This document shows, piece by piece, positions 17,862-27,026 of a stretch of DNA of 64,000 bases (within the stretch, counting starts at the first letter, position 1; every line of letters begins with the position of its first letter). Position numbers and translations under genes: made by a program. Source of the stretch: Gallionellaceae bacterium (GTDB lineage Bacteria > Pseudomonadota > Gammaproteobacteria > Burkholderiales > Gallionellaceae); assembly GCA_030823955.1 (NCBI GenBank), contig JAVBYO010000014.1, forward strand, positions 1 to 64,000, written 5' to 3'. The notes beneath the pieces are model-generated. The model was not told where the DNA came from. It was given only the letters and a program-made list of their open reading frames with translations, and searched no databases.

Positions 17862-18846
17862 AAGCCTCATCTCCTCCGCCACCTATCGAGATCTGGCCTT
17901 CGTCAGACAGACGGCGCACGATCTTGAGGATCTCTTTCTGTTCGGCCTCGACTTCGCTGACCTTGACCGGGCCCTTGGCTTCGAGATCCTCGCGCAACAT
18001 CTCGGCGGCACGTTGCGACATATTCTTGAGTATCTTCTCGCGCAACTCTTCGGTGGCGCCTTTGAGTGCCACGATCAGGGATTCGGACTGGACTTCGCGC
18101 AAGATCAACTGGATGCCGCGATCTTCGATATCCATCACGTCTTCGAACACGAACATCTCGTCCATGATCTTCTGCGCCAGCTCGGCGTCGTGGCCGCGCA
18201 CTGAATCCAGCACGGCATCCTGTGTGCCGCCGATGAAGTTGAGGATCTCGGCAGCGGTGCGCACACCGCCTTTGATCGATTTTTTGCTCACCGTATTGCC
18301 GGAAAGCAACTTGGTCAACACATCATTCAGTTCGTGTAATGCGATGGGCTGTACGCTATCCAGTGTGGCGATACGCAGCATCACGTCATTGCGTGTACGT
18401 TCGGTCAACAGGGCAAGCACGGTGGCGGCCTGTTCCGGTTCCAGATGCGCCATGATGGTGGCGATGATCTGCGGGTGTTCGTTGGCGACCAGGTCGGCCA
18501 CAGAAGAGGGGTCCATCCATTTCAGGCTTTCGATACCGCTGGTGTCGCTGTTGTGCAGAATACGGTCAATCAGGCCGGCCGCCTTGTCGTCGCCTAATGC
18601 CTTGGTCAACATGTCCTTGATATAAGCATCCGAATCCATGCCGAAGGTGGTCTTCTCGGAAGCGACATCATTGAAGTCTTCGAACACCGCCGCAATCTCT
18701 TCGCGGCTCAGGTTCTTGAGCGAGACCATCGCCGCACTGATCTTCTGCACTTCCTTGGGTTCAAGGAACTTCATGACCTCGGCCGCCTCGTTGGCACCCA
18801 GGGTCAGGAGCAGAATGGCACTTTTGGTAACTCCGGCGTCACTCAT
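17854..18846 (-). CDS. fliG: Flagellar motor switch protein FliG
   Basis: A 330-residue rotor protein. The middle-domain EHPQ motif (VANEHPQIIATIMAHLEPEQAA) and the C-terminal torque-generating domain (FEDVMDIEDRGIQLILREVQSESLIVALKG) are intact. FliG joins the MS-ring to the C-ring and meets the stator. It overlaps fliF by four bases. Confidence 0.97.
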   Translation of the reverse strand: MSDAGVTKSAILLLTLGANEAAEVMKFLEPKEVQKISAAMVSLKNLSREEIAAVFEDFNDVASEKTTFGMDSDAYIKDMLTKALGDDKAAGLIDRILHNSDTSGIESLKWMDPSSVADLVANEHPQIIATIMAHLEPEQAATVLALLTERTRNDVMLRIATLDSVQPIALHELNDVLTKLLSGNTVSKKSIKGGVRTAAEILNFIGGTQDAVLDSVRGHDAELAQKIMDEMFVFEDVMDIEDRGIQLILREVQSESLIVALKGATEELREKILKNMSQRAAEMLREDLEAKGPVKVSEVEAEQKEILKIVRRLSDEGQISIGGGGDEAYV

Positions 18847-20477
18847 TCTTTATTCACCCATTCTTTTACTACTGAAGCGACGATCTTGGGGTCGTCCTTG
18901 GTCAGTTGTTTGGCGAGTTGCAGATTGTCCTCATAGGAATTCTTCGTTTCATGCAACTGGCCCATGCCGTGGCCGTGGTGCAGGCGTGCCGCTTCGGCGG
19001 CTGCGGCTGCGGCTTCGGCCTGCGCCGCCGCCTGTGTCGCCAGATTCTTGAAAGCGGGGCGGATGATGCCGAACAACAAGAAGCCCACACCTCCGGCGAT
19101 CAATACATATTTCAGGATATCTTTGGCGAGCGCGATGATATCGGGTTGTTTCCACAGCGGAACTTCCGGTAAGGCGACTTCCGGCTCGCTATTAAACGCC
19201 CTGTTGAGCAGATTCAGGCTGTCTCCGCGTTTTGGATCGAAGCCCATGGCATCTTTCACCAGCGCGGTGATCTGCGCGTTCTCAGCCTCGGTATAAGGCT
19301 TGGATGAGACTTTGCCGGTCTTGGCGTCGGTCACATTGCGGTTATTGACCACCACGGCGACCGAGAGGCGGCGGATATTACCCACCGGCAGCTTGGTATG
19401 CTGGATGGTACGGTCCAGCTCGAAGTTGGAAGTGGCTTCTTTGCGGGTATTGGCCGCATTGCCGGAAGTGGCGTTGGCTACTTGGGCGCCGGTGGTGATC
19501 GGAGCCGTGGCCGCCGGAGCGGGCTGGTTGGATAACGCACCCGGTACGCCGCCAGCCTGGGCGATCCCGTTCAGCGCCTCCAGTGTCTGTGTGCTGCGTA
19601 TCGCCGCAGTATTGGGACGCTGGTTGGGTTTATAGATCTCGGCAGTCTCTTCCACCTGGGCAAAGTCGATATTGGCGGTGACCTGCGCTTTTACGTTCTG
19701 CTGGCCGGTGATCGGGGAGAGGATCGCTTCGATACGCTTGATGTAATCCTGTTCGATCTCGCGCACATATTTGAGCTGGGTCGCATCCATCAACAACTCG
19801 TTGCCTTCGCGCGCCGAACTCAACAGATTGCCGCTTTGATCGAGCACGGTCACGCTTTGCGGCGGCATGTTGGGGATGCTGCTGGAGACCAGATGCACGA
19901 TACCGTTCACTTGGCCGGGGTCCAGCTCGCGACCGGGATGCAGCGCCAAAACCACCGAAGCGCTGGGCTTTTGCTGGTCTTTGACGAAAACCGAGGGTTT
20001 GGGGATCGCCAGATGCACACGGGCGTTCTGCACCGCGCCTATGGTCTGCATCGAGCGTGCGAGCTCACCTTCCAGCGAGCGCTGATAGTTCACCTGCTCA
20101 AGGAACTGGCTGGTGCCGAACTTTTGCGATTCCATCAGCTCGAAACCTACCGTACCGCCCTTGGGCAGCCCTTGGGAAGCCAGACGCAGGCGCACTTCAT
20201 GCACCAGATTGCCGGGAACCAGCAGCGCACCGCCGCCCTCGGCGAATTTGTAGGGGATATTCTGCTGTTGCAGCGATTCGATGATGGCACCGCCGTCGCG
20301 GTCGGACAGATTGGTGTACAGCACGCGGTAGTCGGGGGTCTGTCCCCACATCCAAAAGCCCGCCAGCACGGCGATGGTGGCAGCGATGGCGACCATGAAA
20401 CCCATCTTCTGCTGGCCGTTGAGGCCCAGCAGCAGCGTGGCGATGGATGGAGTCGGATTGTTGGCTGTATCGGTCAT
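18843..20477 (-). CDS. fliF: Flagellar MS-ring protein FliF
   Basis: A 544-residue protein with two membrane helices (about 27-47 and 448-468) flanking a large periplasmic region. DYRVLYTNLSDRDGGAI, GFELMESQKFGTSQFLEQVNYQRSLEGELARS and the C-terminal FliG-binding tail (AKQLTKDDPKIVASVVKEWV) are diagnostic. It is the first gene of the minus-strand operon, and the whole run fliF-G-H-I-J-K is overlapped head to tail. Confidence 0.97.
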   Translation of the reverse strand: MTDTANNPTPSIATLLLGLNGQQKMGFMVAIAATIAVLAGFWMWGQTPDYRVLYTNLSDRDGGAIIESLQQQNIPYKFAEGGGALLVPGNLVHEVRLRLASQGLPKGGTVGFELMESQKFGTSQFLEQVNYQRSLEGELARSMQTIGAVQNARVHLAIPKPSVFVKDQQKPSASVVLALHPGRELDPGQVNGIVHLVSSSIPNMPPQSVTVLDQSGNLLSSAREGNELLMDATQLKYVREIEQDYIKRIEAILSPITGQQNVKAQVTANIDFAQVEETAEIYKPNQRPNTAAIRSTQTLEALNGIAQAGGVPGALSNQPAPAATAPITTGAQVANATSGNAANTRKEATSNFELDRTIQHTKLPVGNIRRLSVAVVVNNRNVTDAKTGKVSSKPYTEAENAQITALVKDAMGFDPKRGDSLNLLNRAFNSEPEVALPEVPLWKQPDIIALAKDILKYVLIAGGVGFLLFGIIRPAFKNLATQAAAQAEAAAAAAEAARLHHGHGMGQLHETKNSYEDNLQLAKQLTKDDPKIVASVVKEWVNKE

Positions 20478-20639
20478 GTTATCTTTCCAAGGGGAGCAAG
20501 AGCCTTACCTCACGCTGCACATTATCGGCGTCTGTGACAAGTTCAGTGTGCCGAAAAGCGGGGGAATTCTATAGCTTTTCTCGGGTTAATGATGGCGGAC
20601 GGGTGATATTGTGCGAACACTGGATGAAGGAGGTGCGGA

Positions 20640-20966
20640 ATGAACGTTTCGAATGTGGATAGTTTGCTTGCGCAGATGCGCGCCGCGATGACGGCTGCGC
20701 AAGGCGGGGCGGCTCAGGCTCCGGCAGCGGGCAGTACCGGCGGGGTGGACTTCGCCAATGTGCTGAAGTCCTCGCTGGACGGCGTATCGCAGGCACAGAA
20801 TAACGCCGAGCAGATGCAAAAAGCTTTTGTGATGGGCGACGACAAGGTGAGCCTGAGCGATACCATGATCTCCATGCAAAAAGCCAGCATCCAGTTCCAA
20901 ACCACCCTGCAAGTGCGCAACAAAGTCGTGGCGGCCTATAACGACATCATGAACATGCAGGTGTAA
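20640..20966 (+). CDS. fliE: Flagellar hook-basal body protein FliE
   Basis: A 108-residue export substrate that joins the MS-ring to the rod. DFANVLKSSLDGVSQAQNNAEQMQKAFVMGDDKVSLSDTMI and the terminal VVAAYNDIMNMQV are family hallmarks. AAGGAGGTG gives a strong ribosome site. It is transcribed away from fliF; the 162-base gap must hold both promoters. Confidence 0.95.
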   Translation: MNVSNVDSLLAQMRAAMTAAQGGAAQAPAAGSTGGVDFANVLKSSLDGVSQAQNNAEQMQKAFVMGDDKVSLSDTMISMQKASIQFQTTLQVRNKVVAAYNDIMNMQV

Positions 20967-20987
20967 GCGGCCTGTTCAAGCAACCTT

Positions 20988-21014
20988 AAGCCTTGTTCGT
21001 GGCAAGGCTTTATT
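20988..21014 (+). terminator. Probable terminator after fliE
   Basis: An 8-bp stem AAGCCTTG (20988-20995) / CAAGGCTT (21003-21010) with a 7-base loop is followed by only a short TATT. A second GC-rich palindrome (CGGGCCGAGCCCGG) follows directly. Confidence 0.6.
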
Positions 21015-21104
21015 CGGGCCGAGCCCGGCCTTCCAGAAGTTATACTTCACCTCCCATTAACTCGCATTACGGATCGCGGTACACCCGCAACCATCCGGCA
21101 TCCC

Positions 21105-22133
21105 ATGCCCCAAGATTTCGCTGCACGACTGATCGCATGGCAAAGAGCGCATGGCCGCCACGGCCTGCCGTGGCAGGGTGCGGATGCCTACCGCGTGTGG
21201 CTGTCCGAAATCATGCTGCAACAAACGCAGGTGGTCACCGTCATCCCCTATTTCGAGCGTTTCGTCGCTTCGTTCCCCAACATCGCCGCGCTGGCCGCTG
21301 CCAGCGAAGAACAAGTGCTCGCGCATTGGAGCGGCTTGGGCTATTACGCACGCGGACGCAATCTGCACAAAGCCGCGCAGCTCATCATGGCAAAACATGG
21401 AGGCGAATTCCCGCGCGACTTCGAACAGATACTCGAACTGCCCGGCATAGGCCGCTCCACCGCCGCTGCCGTTTGTGCGCTGGCTTATCACGAACGCCGC
21501 GCGATTTTGGACGGCAACGTCAAGCGTGTCTTGGCGCGCTACTGCGGTATTGCGGGCTGGTCGGGCAACAAACAGGTGGAAGAAAAACTCTGGCAACAGG
21601 CCGAAGCATTGCTGCCAGAGCGCGATGTCGCCACCTACACCCAGGCACTCATGGACATGGGGGCCACCGTCTGCACGCGCAGTCGCCCCAAGTGTGCGCT
21701 CTGTCCGGTGCAGGCCGACTGCGTAGCACTGCAAACAGAGCGCATCGCCGAGCTGCCCGCGCCGCGCCCGCGCAAAGCCGTACCGGAAAAACAGGCGACC
21801 TTCCTGCTGCTCATGCACGGCAACGACATCCTGCTGGAGAAACGTCCCGGCAGCGGCATCTGGGGCGGGCTGTGGTGCCCGCCGCAACTGGAAGACGGGC
21901 TGGAGAGTGACTATGTGCAGCGCAACGGCATGGTATTGAGTGATCGCACCGAACTGCCGGTATTCACCCACACCTTCACGCATTTCAAATTACACATCAC
22001 GCCGGTGCTGTTGCGCATGAAGCAAAAACCGCAGCGCGTGCAGCAGGCGGGCAGTGTGTGGCTGGATGTGGAAGAGGCGTTGCGGGCGGCGATACCGACC
22101 CCGGTGCGCAAGATGCTGGAGGGATTGATTTAA
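21105..22133 (+). CDS. mutY: A/G-specific adenine glycosylase MutY
   Basis: A base-excision repair enzyme that removes A opposite 8-oxoG. The 342-residue protein has EIMLQQTQV with the catalytic Glu, the helix-hairpin-helix LPGIGRSTAAAV, the DGNVKRVLAR Asp, the 4Fe-4S loop C-x6-C-x2-C-x5-C (CTRSRPKCALCPVQADC) and a C-terminal NUDIX-like domain (ILLEKRPGSGIWGGLW). It appears to be a single-gene unit. Confidence 0.96.
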   Translation: MPQDFAARLIAWQRAHGRHGLPWQGADAYRVWLSEIMLQQTQVVTVIPYFERFVASFPNIAALAAASEEQVLAHWSGLGYYARGRNLHKAAQLIMAKHGGEFPRDFEQILELPGIGRSTAAAVCALAYHERRAILDGNVKRVLARYCGIAGWSGNKQVEEKLWQQAEALLPERDVATYTQALMDMGATVCTRSRPKCALCPVQADCVALQTERIAELPAPRPRKAVPEKQATFLLLMHGNDILLEKRPGSGIWGGLWCPPQLEDGLESDYVQRNGMVLSDRTELPVFTHTFTHFKLHITPVLLRMKQKPQRVQQAGSVWLDVEEALRAAIPTPVRKMLEGLI

Positions 22134-22378
22134 ACGTAAGGGCAACACAAAGTGATGTTGATCTAAAGCAATGTGAAGTGCTGCTAACGACTGCGGACAG
22201 TCGCTTCTAGGGAAGGCGAACATACATTTTCGCTATTGACGCTGGAGCTTTGGCAGACTTCTTTAAGCCCATCAAAATTCGTTTCCTAATTCGGCCGCGT
22301 CTGATTTCTCCGGTTTCATCGCATTCCATCAGGAGCGTTACTGAAACATCGCCGATCTCAGAGTCACAGTTGACCAGA

Positions 22379-24397
22379 CTATTTGCTTCTGGGTTTCATT
22401 TCTTCCCACTGTTTAGCTGCTTCAGGATTGTCCCTCTTCCATGCTTCAAGTGCTCTCCCTCTTAGCCAGGAATCAGGTTCATAGCCATAGGTATTGGGAC
22501 TCACAACTTCTTTTAATGAGCTGGTTAATTGTGGGGGAGTTTTGGCACCACCGCTTCCGAGCGATTTCGAAAGCGCATTTGTGAGTTCAGGAAACAGCAG
22601 CTTCAAAAGCCTATCGTATTTCCTATCACGTTGATATGTATGCTCACCGGCATTGAGGCTTCGCAATACATTAGAGCGCCACTTCGCCACTCTTTCAGTT
22701 TGTTCCTCATTAAGTGTTGGCAGCCACGCCTTGATGCCTATCAGATAAAGTGTTTGCCATTGTGCGGACCGTGCCCTCTCTTGCAGGATTGCATTTATGA
22801 CCTGCCAAGCACTATCAAGCTTGTAACCCACAGCTTTATTCAATTTCAAAGACAGCAATCGTTCAAGGATATTTCCTCGCTGCCGGAATAACTCATCATC
22901 GTTTGCCTCAGGATACCCGTGGATGGCAAGTTTCTCAGCATATCTCCGTACGAGACTGATTGCGTTTGATAGCAGCAATGGATCGCTATCAGGGTCATCA
23001 GCATTCGCCCTAATATTTCCGTGAGACATCACAGAATCCAAATACAACCTCGCCCACTCGTTCACAGGAGTTGAAGTGGTTTCCGAATATAATCGCTCCT
23101 GCTCGATAACTTTGGCTGCTTCATCAGCAAGCTCAGCTTCAAGCAACGACCTCTCCTGCTCGATTCGAGGATGGGAAAGCCAACGCTTCCCGGCCACCTC
23201 TTCAATGATGAGTTGCGTAAATTCGGCTTCTGTTACAACACCCCCCATACGGGATATATCGATTTCAAGAGCTGGAATGTTCTCACGTCGAATACGTTCG
23301 ATTCGCTCCTCAGTAATTGTGTTGGTTACGGTAATTTCAATCAGAATCTGTTCGTCTAACCACTCGCCAGTAGGTATCGCGTTTGCAACCACATCTGGCC
23401 TAATACGACCGATACATTTTTCCAAGGTTACAGATTCAAGCTGAGCAATGTGTCCTGACAATATTTTGCTTTTCGTAAGAACGTGTCCACTCGGCAGCAC
23501 TGTTTCTACTTCCACAACAAGGGAGGGTAGGCAGATTCTTTTTTCTCGTTCCAAAATCTCCTTTGCCTTGATATGCAGAAGAGTCTCGCGCTTTAATTCA
23601 GTGCTTATATCTGCCGGTATGTCTGGTATGTCGCCAAGCCAGTCGAGTGCAATTTCAGCTTCTCTCTTTGCAGCATCCATAGCTGCATCGATTAATGCTT
23701 TGTTGTCCCAATAAGAGCACCAGATACCATCAACTGCTATTAGTTGAAGTCGCTTTCTCAAATCTTCGGGTGACATGGCAGCAATGCTCGGTTCGTCCAC
23801 GACCAGAAGTATTGTGGGTGTTAGCGAAACCGCAAAATTTGCCCCGCTTTCATCAGCTTCAATTCGACCAACCAAGCGTACTGTCAGTTGCCTACCATCA
23901 TCAAGCGTCAGAATTGCACTTGCCTTGTCATTAAAACCAAAGTTTGAAATGCTAACTCGCTCAGGAGGTGACTCAACCCACGCCTCGTAATATTTCCCGC
24001 TTAATCCTGTGACACTCGCTGATTGGCGATGACGAGGCAATTCAAGAACTCCGTCTCTTTTTAACATCTGCAAAGCGGCAAATCTTGCAGCTAAGACAAG
24101 GCAAGCGTTCTTTTCGGCACCAGCGGGATGACGAAAATGGGGGCGTTTTTTAAATTCTGGTTTTGCGGCGTTTACAGCGGTAAGCGGAAGTTTGCAACTT
24201 GTGCACCTGCAATTACACTTTGAACCGCGTTGGTCAACACTCAACTCACCTATATAGCGTGGCTCACCAGAAATCTGATCTTCCGCCCAAGCCATGATGA
24301 GATCATCAGCCAACAAATTCTCTGGTGATTCATCTGACTTGGTAATAGCCCAGCGCGATGGAGAAAATGGATTTGAGAAATGATCTGGATCAGTCAT
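22379..24397 (-). CDS. CoiA-like protein with a PD-(D/E)xK-type nuclease motif
   Basis: The 672-residue protein resembles the competence protein CoiA family in two places. An N-terminal Cys/His cluster (CNCRCTSCKLPL ... RPHFRHPAGAEKNAC, about 60-100) looks like the CoiA zinc-binding region. A central RPDVVANAI ... ILIEITVTNTITEERIERIRR block (about 340-385) reads as a PD-(D/E)xK nuclease core with Asp and Glu in place. The C-terminal 300 residues are unrecognised. The coding DNA is clearly more AT-rich than mutY upstream and the gene has no operon partner, so acquisition by transfer is likely. A role in DNA uptake or in defence is possible; neither is shown. Confidence 0.55.
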   Translation of the reverse strand: MTDPDHFSNPFSPSRWAITKSDESPENLLADDLIMAWAEDQISGEPRYIGELSVDQRGSKCNCRCTSCKLPLTAVNAAKPEFKKRPHFRHPAGAEKNACLVLAARFAALQMLKRDGVLELPRHRQSASVTGLSGKYYEAWVESPPERVSISNFGFNDKASAILTLDDGRQLTVRLVGRIEADESGANFAVSLTPTILLVVDEPSIAAMSPEDLRKRLQLIAVDGIWCSYWDNKALIDAAMDAAKREAEIALDWLGDIPDIPADISTELKRETLLHIKAKEILEREKRICLPSLVVEVETVLPSGHVLTKSKILSGHIAQLESVTLEKCIGRIRPDVVANAIPTGEWLDEQILIEITVTNTITEERIERIRRENIPALEIDISRMGGVVTEAEFTQLIIEEVAGKRWLSHPRIEQERSLLEAELADEAAKVIEQERLYSETTSTPVNEWARLYLDSVMSHGNIRANADDPDSDPLLLSNAISLVRRYAEKLAIHGYPEANDDELFRQRGNILERLLSLKLNKAVGYKLDSAWQVINAILQERARSAQWQTLYLIGIKAWLPTLNEEQTERVAKWRSNVLRSLNAGEHTYQRDRKYDRLLKLLFPELTNALSKSLGSGGAKTPPQLTSSLKEVVSPNTYGYEPDSWLRGRALEAWKRDNPEAAKQWEEMKPRSK

Positions 24398-24834
24398 TCA
24401 ACATCACAGTTTATAAAGCGTTTAATGTACTCATCACTAGTGTCCAACAGTTATTAGGCGGACGCGCCAGTCATTATTATTGGCATGAGTAAAACATACA
24501 CTATTTTGTTAACAACCGATTCATTGAGCGCCCTCAGGTTATATCTGTCCACGTATGCATAATAGTACGGGCAAACGCGAACGTCTCCTTCTGGCACAAA
24601 TCCGCCCCTCGCTTGGTGAAGAACTCTTTGCTGGCAACGTTGCGTATCCAATACTAAGCAATTTACTTGGCAGCTTTAAGCTGCTGCAAATACAGCTACT
24701 CGCCCCTCTCTCTTGCCCACGGTGTTCTGCGCAAGAATTTCAAACTGGATTTGATGCTGGGTTCAATCGTTCATTTTACAGAGTCTGGTGCGCAAGCGTT
24801 TACAATGACGCCCCATGCTTCCATCATTCATCTC
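24398..24834. other. Intergenic DNA, AT-rich, no gene recognised
   Basis: About 440 bases between the CoiA-like gene and the S4-domain gene. A 25-codon frame at about 24486-24563 and longer frames on the plus strand show no family resemblance. A near-perfect palindrome GCAGCTTTAAGCTGC occurs around 24670-24685. The lower GC content continues from the CoiA-like gene, so this may be the edge of an acquired segment. Confidence 0.4.
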
Positions 24835-25539
24835 ATGACCGCCCCCGTCCGTCTCGCCAAGCGTCTGGCCGAAATGTTGCCTTGCTCGCGCCGCGAAGCC
24901 GAGCTGTATATCGCCGGGGGTTGGGTGACGGTGGATGGACAGGTAGTGGAAGAGCCGCAGTTCATGGTGTCGGAGCAGAAGGTTGCATTGCATCCAGAAG
25001 CCAAACTTACGCCGCTGGAGCCTGTGACTATCCTGTTGCATCAGCCGCCGGATATTTCCTTCACGCCGCAACTGATATGCGCGGACACGCAGGCGGCGGA
25101 TGACCATTCCGGCATACGCATCCTCAAGCAGCATTTTGTGCGCCTCACGCAATGCCTGCCGCTGGAGGTTGGTGCGGGTGGTCTATCGGTGTTCACGCAA
25201 GACTATCGTGTGTCGCGCAAGCTCGGCGACGATGCTGCGACCATCGAGCAGGAATATGTGGTGGAGGTCGCGGGCGAGCTGATCGAGGAAGGTCTTAAGC
25301 TGCTCAACCACGGCTTGAGTTATAACGGCAAAGCGCTGCCACCGTCCAAGGTGAGTTGGCAGAATGAAACCCGTTTGCGCTTCGCGCTCAAAAGCGTGCA
25401 GCCCGGTCAGATCGCGCACATGTGCAACAGTGTGGGGCTGCAAGTGCGGGCGATGAGGCGGCTGCGGATTGGTCGCGTGTCGATGGCAAAGTTACAGTCT
25501 GGGCAATGGCGTTATTTGCTCGGGTATGAGCGTTTCTAA
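24835..25539 (+). CDS. S4-domain RNA pseudouridine synthase homologue (RsuA/RluF family) with altered catalytic motif
   Basis: The N-terminal S4 RNA-binding domain is clear (RLAKRLAEMLPCSRREAELYIAGGWVTVDG, residues 5-34), followed by the family core VTILLHQPPD and the C-terminal QIAHMCNSVGLQVRAMRRLRIG. The catalytic segment, normally GRLD-x5-GLLV-T-D, reads LPLEVGAGGLSVFTQD: the Arg is Pro and the essential Asp is Glu. It may be a non-catalytic RNA-binding relative. The start MTAPVRLAKRL fits the family; an ATG at 24805 is the alternative. Confidence 0.8.
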   Translation: MTAPVRLAKRLAEMLPCSRREAELYIAGGWVTVDGQVVEEPQFMVSEQKVALHPEAKLTPLEPVTILLHQPPDISFTPQLICADTQAADDHSGIRILKQHFVRLTQCLPLEVGAGGLSVFTQDYRVSRKLGDDAATIEQEYVVEVAGELIEEGLKLLNHGLSYNGKALPPSKVSWQNETRLRFALKSVQPGQIAHMCNSVGLQVRAMRRLRIGRVSMAKLQSGQWRYLLGYERF

Positions 25540-25551
25540 GAATGTGCTGAT

Positions 25552-25746
25552 TTAAGGAAGGTCTGATTAAGTCCGCAAGCCATGGTTCGATACATTTTCC
25601 GTTCGTCCCGAGTGCCGCACTTGTGCGGTGTATCGAGGGAGCGAACGGAAAATACTGAGCGTGTGCTGTTGGGGCTTCTGCCCCTTACAGCCACGGCCTA
25701 CTCCTTGCGGGTACACCACGAGCGGACTTAATCAGACCTTCCTTAA
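25552..25746. repeat. MITE-like element A, copy 1 (24-bp perfect terminal inverted repeats)
   Basis: The 195-bp element is bounded by a 24-bp perfect inverted repeat (25552-25575 and 25723-25746; inner part GGTCTGATTAAGTCCG). Inside it are a second inverted repeat (ATTTTCCGTTCG / CGAACGGAAAAT) and the small hairpin CCGCAC-TT-GTGCGG. Copy 2 lies at 37021-37209 in opposite orientation. This copy carries the 57-bp repeat B at 25658-25714. No coding capacity. Confidence 0.88.
25658..25714 (+). repeat. Repeat B, copy 1 (57 bp, nested in element A)
   Basis: Begins AGCGTGTGCTGTTGGGGC, contains the hairpin GGGGC-TTCT-GCCCC and ends TCCTTGCGGGTAC. It matches 29441-29497 at 52 of 57 positions. Element A copy 2 lacks it, so it was inserted into, or lost from, this element. 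Confidence 0.85.
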
Positions 25747-25800
25747 TCGTTTCTGCTCCCTCCCCCTCTGGGGGAGGGTTGGGGGAGGGCTGTGAGCGAT
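25747..25800. repeat. CCCTCCCC/GGGGGAGG-type inverted repeat
   Basis: CTCCCTCCCCCTCTGGGGGAGGGTTGGGGGAGGG-like sequence directly follows element A, a pattern related to those at 40457 and 44464. It is a common intergenic repeat type in Proteobacteria; no gene. Confidence 0.6.
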
Positions 25801-25868
25801 TGTTTTCGGGCTTTCTTTAATTTGCCCACATCCTTGCATATTGAAAGGCTATATTTTAATATGCAGGC

Positions 25869-27026
25869 ATGATAAGCCGAAGACTTCTTCCTCAGATCGA
25901 GCGTTCGCTGGGCGATTTTCCGGCAGTGGCCTTGCTCGGGCCGCGCCAAGCGGGCAAGACGACGTTGGCGCGCATCGTTGCGAATGCGCGACCGGACAGT
26001 GTGCATCTCGATCTTGAGCGGCCTTCCGATCTGGCGAAACTGTCCGATCCCGAGTTGTTCCTGTCGCGCCATGCCGGACAGTTCATCGTACTGGATGAGA
26101 TACAGCGCCAGCCGGAACTGTTCGCGGTGTTGCGCGCGCTGATCGATGCGCAGCGCACACCGGGACGTTTCCTGCTGCTGGGCTCGGCCTCGCCCCAGTT
26201 GTTGCGGCAAGCCTCGGAGTCTTTGGCGGGGCGCATCTGTTTTCACGAACTTGCGCCTTTCGATGTGAGCGAGATCAATCCTTTGCATCGCCAGTTGCAG
26301 GATTTCTGGCTGCGCGGCGGCTATCCGCTGAGCTGGCTGGCACCATCCGATGCTTCATCCTTTGCGTGGCGCGAATCTTTTATCGCCACCCATCTGGAGC
26401 GCGATATCCCTGCTTTCGGTATCCGCATTCCCGGCACGACGCTGCACCGCTTCTGGCAAATGCTCGCGCATCTGCACGGGCAGTTATGGAACGCTTCGCG
26501 GCTCGCTGCGGGGTTCGGCGTATCGGCTCCGACGGTTCAGCATTATCTGGACATACTGGAAGCGACCTACATGCTGCGCCGTTTGCCGCCGCTGCAAGCC
26601 AATCTGGGCAAACGTTTGGTGAAGTCACCCAAGGTGTATCTGCGCGACAGCGGCATATTGCATGCGCTGCTGGGCATCGAGAATCTCAACGATCTGGCGG
26701 GACATCCGATCGTGGGCGCTTCGTGGGAGGGGTGGGTGTTGGAGCAGATCGCGCAATTGATCGGAGCGCAATGGCAGCTCTCGTTTTACCGCACGGCAAG
26801 CGGGGCGGAGATGGACGTGGTGGCAACACGGGGCGGCAGGAAAATCGGTTTTGAGATCAAATTCTCCAGCGCACCGGCATTGAGCAAGGGCTTCTGGTCG
26901 GCGCTGAATGATCTGCAACTCGACCAAGCCTACGTCGTTGCGCCGGTAGAGAGCGGTTATCCGCTTGCGCCGAATGTGGAAGTCGTTGCGGCGACGGAGC
27001 TGGCCAATGTGTTGGCGGGAATATGA
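25869..27026 (+). CDS. AAA-type ATPase with DUF4143 domain
   Basis: The 385-residue protein has Walker A GPRQAGKTT (about 24-32), Walker B FIVLDEIQRQPELF, a sensor GSASPQLLR and a C-terminal DUF4143 region ending in a PD-(D/E)xK-like SGAEMDVVATRGGRKIGFEIKFS. This large family is widespread and often horizontally exchanged; functions are mostly unknown, with links to toxin-antitoxin-like or nucleic-acid transactions suggested. It overlaps the next gene by four bases (ATGA), unusual for a normally solitary gene. Confidence 0.85.
   Translation: MISRRLLPQIERSLGDFPAVALLGPRQAGKTTLARIVANARPDSVHLDLERPSDLAKLSDPELFLSRHAGQFIVLDEIQRQPELFAVLRALIDAQRTPGRFLLLGSASPQLLRQASESLAGRICFHELAPFDVSEINPLHRQLQDFWLRGGYPLSWLAPSDASSFAWRESFIATHLERDIPAFGIRIPGTTLHRFWQMLAHLHGQLWNASRLAAGFGVSAPTVQHYLDILEATYMLRRLPPLQANLGKRLVKSPKVYLRDSGILHALLGIENLNDLAGHPIVGASWEGWVLEQIAQLIGAQWQLSFYRTASGAEMDVVATRGGRKIGFEIKFSSAPALSKGFWSALNDLQLDQAYVVAPVESGYPLAPNVEVVAATELANVLAGI

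Noticed and set aside
20493-20510. Sigma-54-like AGGTAAG-GCTC-TTGCT before fliF on the minus strand
   Set aside because: GG/GC spacing is right, but the predicted start would fall inside the fliF ribosome site, leaving a leader of only about seven bases; the -24 half is also poor.
20601-20614. GG-N10-GC before fliE
   Set aside because: Only the GG and TGC agree with the sigma-54 consensus; too weak to list.
22250-22465. Open frame after mutY
   Set aside because: It runs into the CoiA-like gene on the other strand and has no ribosome site or family resemblance.
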